A DNA stretch of 49,752 nucleotides, from the NCBI RefSeq assembly GCF_001421245.1, contig NZ_LMKE01000013.1, positions 202,292-252,043 on the forward strand, given 5' to 3'. A program made the translations under genes and the position numbers. The first letter of the stretch is position 1. Each line of letters starts with the position of its first letter. This stretch comes from Sphingomonas sp. Leaf10. GTDB lineage: Bacteria > Pseudomonadota > Alphaproteobacteria > Sphingomonadales > Sphingomonadaceae. Of this stretch, positions 47,229 to 49,752 are shown piece by piece. The notes beneath the pieces are model-generated. The model made no database searches. It was not told the DNA's origin and was given only the letters and a program-made list of their open reading frames with translations.

Positions 47229-48248
47229 TCAGTCGAACAACCCGTCCTGCACCCCGGCCGGCGGTTCGAACCCGAGATGCTTCCACCCGCCGGCATTCAG
47301 GCAGCGCCCCCGCGCGGTGCGGGCGATCATGCCGATCTGGATCAGATAGGGTTCGATCACTTCCTCGATCGTGTCGCGCGGTTCGCTCAGGCCCGCCGCC
47401 AGCGTCTCGACGCCCACCGGTCCACCGCGATAGACGTCGGCGATCATCGTTAGATAGCGCCGGTCCATCGCGTCTAGCCCCTTGGCATCGACCTCCAGCC
47501 GGTTGAGCGCGGCATCGGCGGTGCGCGCGTCGACGATCTCGACGCCCGCGACATTAGCGAAGTCGCGCACCCGGCGCAGCAGGCGACCGGCGATACGCGG
47601 CGTGCCGCGCGCGCGGCGGGCGACTTCGGTCGCACCATCCTTGGCAATACCGAGGCCAAGCAGTCCGGCGGCACGGGTAACGACGCGGGTCAATTCGTCA
47701 ACCGTGTAGAATTGCAGGCGGATCGGGATGCCGAACCGGTCACGCAAGGGGGTGGTCAGCAACCCTTGCCGCGTGGTCGCACCGACCAGCGTGAAGCGCG
47801 GCAGGTCGATGCGGACGCTGCGCGCCGACGGCCCCTCCCCGATCATCAGGTCGAGCGCGCGGTCCTCCATCGCCGGGTACAGCACTTCCTCGACCGCCGG
47901 ATTGAGGCGATGGATTTCGTCGATGAACAGGACGTCGCCATCCTCAAGGTTGGTCAGCAACGCGGCGAGGTCGCCCGACTTCGCGATGACCGGGCCGGAC
48001 GTGGCGCGGAAGCCGACGCCCATCTCGCGCGCGACGATCTGCGCCAGCGTCGTCTTGCCGAGGCCCGGGGGACCGAAGAACAGAACATGGTCGAGCACAT
48101 CGCCCCGCCCGCGCGCGGCATCGATGAACACCCGCAGATTTTCGCGCGCCGCCTGCTGCCCGACGAACTCGTCGAGCGCCTTGGGCCGCAATGCGGCATC
48201 GACGTCATCGGGGCGGCGGATCGGGGTAGTGATACGGTCGTCGGTCAC
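47229..48248 (-). CDS. ruvB: Holliday junction branch migration DNA helicase RuvB
   Basis: 339 residues, starting at GTG (48246-48248). The AAA+ core has Walker A GPPGLGKT (59-66), Walker B DEIH (110-113), sensor regions and the C-terminal winged helix ([28 protein letters not shown]). It drives branch migration with RuvA and coordinates RuvC resolution. It lies 9 bases after the small TolR-like gene on the downstream side, so it may be co-transcribed with it and the tol genes. Confidence 0.98.
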   Translation of the reverse strand: MTDDRITTPIRRPDDVDAALRPKALDEFVGQQAARENLRVFIDAARGRGDVLDHVLFFGPPGLGKTTLAQIVAREMGVGFRATSGPVIAKSGDLAALLTNLEDGDVLFIDEIHRLNPAVEEVLYPAMEDRALDLMIGEGPSARSVRIDLPRFTLVGATTRQGLLTTPLRDRFGIPIRLQFYTVDELTRVVTRAAGLLGLGIAKDGATEVARRARGTPRIAGRLLRRVRDFANVAGVEIVDARTADAALNRLEVDAKGLDAMDRRYLTMIADVYRGGPVGVETLAAGLSEPRDTIEEVIEPYLIQIGMIARTARGRCLNAGGWKHLGFEPPAGVQDGLFD

Positions 48249-48279
48249 ACGCGTTCCCTAGCTGTTCGCGTGCCGCATT

Positions 48280-48416
48280 AAAAGCTCCTCCCCGCCTGCC
48301 GGGAGGGGGACCGCCGCGCAGCGGTCGTGGAAAGGATGTCCCAGCAGCGCATCGCCATTGGAAGCCCCGCTCCACCAGCCTGCGGCTGGTCCCCGTCCCC
48401 GCGCAGCGGGGATGGT
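48280..48416. repeat. Palindromic repeat between ruvA and ruvB, CTCCC/GGGAG family
   Basis: The 168-base gap contains CTCCTCCCCGCCTGCCGGGAGGGGGACC (48283 on), a small hairpin CCGCGCAGCGG, then CTCCACCAGCCTGCGGCTGGTCCCC and a GC-rich hairpin CCCCGCGCAGCGGGG near the end. These are the same pieces seen at 49658-49752 (GGAGGGGGACC, CCTCCACCAGCCTG). It is a member of the CTCCC repeat family found at 22498-22606. Confidence 0.75.
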
Positions 48417-49019
48417 TTAGGTTCTGGACGCTTTACGCAGGCCGAGCCGGACCAGCGCATCGAGGCTGGCGCCCGGCCCCAGTTCCTCGGCCGCCTTGCC
48501 GACCGCCGTCGCCGCTTCGGCCGGTCGGAAGCCGAGGTTCAGCAGCGCCGACACCGCGTCTCCTTCGATCCCGTCGCCGCTCGCCGCCGGGGCGACAGCG
48601 CCCGGACCGATGGCGATGCCGCCGACCTTGTCCTTCAATTCCATCGCGATGCGTTGCGCCAGTTTCGGGCCAACGCCGTTGGCGCGCGCAATGCTGGCCT
48701 TGTCGCCACGGGCGATCGCGGTGCGGACTTCCTCGGGCGACAGCGTCGACAGGATACCAAGCGCGACACGCGCGCCGACACCCTGCACCCCGGTCAGCAA
48801 ACGGAACCAGTCGCGCTCGTCCGCTGTGGCAAAACCAACCAGCCGGATGAAGTCCTCGGCGACCAGCATCTCGGTATGGATCGTCACGTGGCCGCCGACC
48901 GGTCCCAGTGCCTGCAACGTCCGCGACGATGCGCCGACCAGATAGCCGACACCGTTCACGTCGATGACCGCATGGTCGATGCCGGATACGGACAGCGTGC
49001 CTTTGAGATGGGCGATCAT
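48417..49019 (-). CDS. ruvA: Holliday junction DNA-binding protein RuvA
   Basis: 200 residues. Domain I ([28 protein letters not shown]), helix-hairpin-helix domains ([26 protein letters not shown] and [19 protein letters not shown]) and the short C-terminal domain III that contacts RuvB are all seen. It recognises Holliday junctions. It lies between ruvC and ruvB, each separated by a repeat-containing gap. Confidence 0.97.
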   Translation of the reverse strand: MIAHLKGTLSVSGIDHAVIDVNGVGYLVGASSRTLQALGPVGGHVTIHTEMLVAEDFIRLVGFATADERDWFRLLTGVQGVGARVALGILSTLSPEEVRTAIARGDKASIARANGVGPKLAQRIAMELKDKVGGIAIGPGAVAPAASGDGIEGDAVSALLNLGFRPAEAATAVGKAAEELGPGASLDALVRLGLRKASRT

Positions 49020-49040
49020 GCGGGACTTCTTTCGATACGG

Positions 49041-49124
49041 CGTATTCCCGCGCAGGCGGGGATCCAGGGCAAAAGACGATGGCGGTTCTTGGTGGCTCTG
49101 GATCCCCGCGTGCGCGGCGATACG
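49041..49124. repeat. Intergenic inverted repeat between ruvC and ruvA
   Basis: CGTATTCCCGCGCAGGCGGG (49041 on) is mirrored by CCCCGCGTGCGCGGCGATACG (to 49124); both arms contain GGATCC-containing tips (GGGGATCCAG / CTGGATCCCC). The element nearly fills the 118-base gap. It resembles the repeat at 15430-15510 in arm type, though sequences differ. Confidence 0.75.
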
Positions 49125-49137
49125 AACAACGCCGCGA

Positions 49138-49647
49138 TCACGCCCCGATTCCCGTCGAGCGCCTTGACCGTGCCTGCGCACTGGCGAGGTGATGCGCATG
49201 GGTGATCGCCACCGCCAGCGCGTCCGCCGCGTCGGGCCCGGACAGCTTCACGCCCGGCAGCAGATGCCCGACCATCGCCTGAATCTGCTTCTTGTCCGCG
49301 CCGCCGGTGCCAACCACCGCCTTCTTGACGATGCTCGGATGATATTCGCCGATCGCAAGCCCGGCGGTCGAGGCGGAGAGCAACACGACCCCGCGCGCCT
49401 GCCCCAGCTTCAGCGTCGATTGCGCGTTGCTGTTGCCGAGCACCTCCTCGACCGCCGCGCCATCGGGACACTCGGTGCGGATGACCTCGCCCAGCGCACC
49501 GAACAGCAAGGCCAGACGACGGGGAAGCTGCATCGACGGGTCGGTGCGGATCTGGCCGTTGGCAACATGGCTCAGGCGGTTGCCATCGGCGCGGATGATG
49601 CCCCAGCCGGTTGTGCCAAGACCGGGGTCGAGACCGAGGATCAGCAT
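49138..49647 (-). CDS. ruvC: Crossover junction endodeoxyribonuclease RuvC
   Basis: 169 residues with the four acidic catalytic residues: Asp7 in ILGLDPGL, Glu67 in AVEEVL, and Asp139 and Asp142 in [32 protein letters not shown] is the conserved helix. It cuts Holliday junctions symmetrically, guided by RuvAB. It heads the ruvC-ruvA-ruvB series. The start MLILGLDPG is the family's; the longer open frame upstream lies in the repeat. Confidence 0.97.
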   Translation of the reverse strand: MLILGLDPGLGTTGWGIIRADGNRLSHVANGQIRTDPSMQLPRRLALLFGALGEVIRTECPDGAAVEEVLGNSNAQSTLKLGQARGVVLLSASTAGLAIGEYHPSIVKKAVVGTGGADKKQIQAMVGHLLPGVKLSGPDAADALAVAITHAHHLASAQARSRRSTGIGA

Positions 49648-49657
49648 GTCCGGATCC

Positions 49658-49752
49658 TCCCCATCAGCGATGGGGAGGGGGACCACGCGAAGCGTGGTGG
49701 AGGGGGCGGCGGTGAAGCCGACGCTGACGCGTCGCCCCCCTCCACCAGCCTG
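49658..49752. repeat. Palindromic repeat at the window end, CTCCC/GGGAG family
   Basis: CCTCCCCATCAGCGATGGGGAGG (49658 on) is a perfect hairpin, followed by GGGACCACGCGAAGCGTGGTGGAGG (a second hairpin) and CCCCTCCACCAGCCTG to the last base. The element runs off the window edge. It shares its pieces with the repeat at 48280-48416. Confidence 0.75.

Overview
The window is a GC-rich, gene-dense stretch of an alphaproteobacterial chromosome. Gene order (ruvC-ruvA-ruvB, ybgC-tolQRAB-pal; an unbroken str-S10-spc-alpha ribosomal superoperon with adk between secY and rpsM; a TrcR/DUF1013 gene) and the three kinds of intergenic palindromes point to the Sphingomonadaceae, probably Sphingomonas or a close relative. 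The family assignment is inferred from protein content, not from a rRNA gene.

Layout. 1-8.6 kb holds small metabolic and stress units: a patatin-like lipase coupled to 3-hydroxybutyrate dehydrogenase (minus), a plus-strand run ypfJ-like metallopeptidase / GreA-GreB-type factor / YaiI / a 59-residue helix-turn-helix-like protein, a quinone-oxidoreductase-type enzyme, a disordered SWFGD/DUF2171 protein, a tRNA-Ala(CGC), a small lipoprotein and an EpsC-type serine acetyltransferase. 8.6-12.4 kb carries guaA and a secreted prolyl oligopeptidase. 12.5-32.8 kb, all on the minus strand, is the translation superoperon read rpsL-rpsG-fusA-tuf-rpsJ-rplCDWB-rpsS-rplV-rpsC-rplP-rpmC-rpsQ-rplNXE-rpsNH-rplFR-rpsE-rpmD-rplO-secY-adk-rpsMK-rpoA-rplQ, ending in a strong UUCG-capped terminator. 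A good sigma-70-type promoter lies upstream of rpsL. 32.8-42.3 kb is a mixed region: lipoprotein, MAPEG protein, a frameshifted GFA-family gene, periplasmic cyclophilin, GST, dienelactone hydrolase, trcR, PIG3-type quinone oxidoreductase, DUF1192 protein, clpA and a diguanylate cyclase. 42.3-49.75 kb is the Tol-Pal envelope-constriction cluster followed upstream by ruvB, ruvA and ruvC.

How the parts work together. The superoperon makes most of the ribosome core, the elongation factors, the translocon SecY, adenylate kinase and the RNA polymerase alpha subunit. Its genes fall into blocks of overlapping or nearly touching genes separated by larger gaps, and almost every large gap holds a GC-rich hairpin or palindromic repeat, which suggests internal attenuation or mRNA processing points. 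The Tol genes form an energized inner-membrane complex (TolQRA) linked to periplasmic TolB and outer-membrane Pal; a small secreted protein that resembles the periplasmic part of TolR lies between ruvB and ybgC and is the most interesting unexplained gene here.

There is no CRISPR array, no phage or IS element and no clear genomic island. The points most worth a second look are the secreted TolR-like protein, the terminator-like hairpin ladder in the ribosomal operon, an arginine at S12 position 88 (a known streptomycin-resistance position), the RGG-rich extension of S5, and a small stem-loop found twice near ribosomal operon segments.
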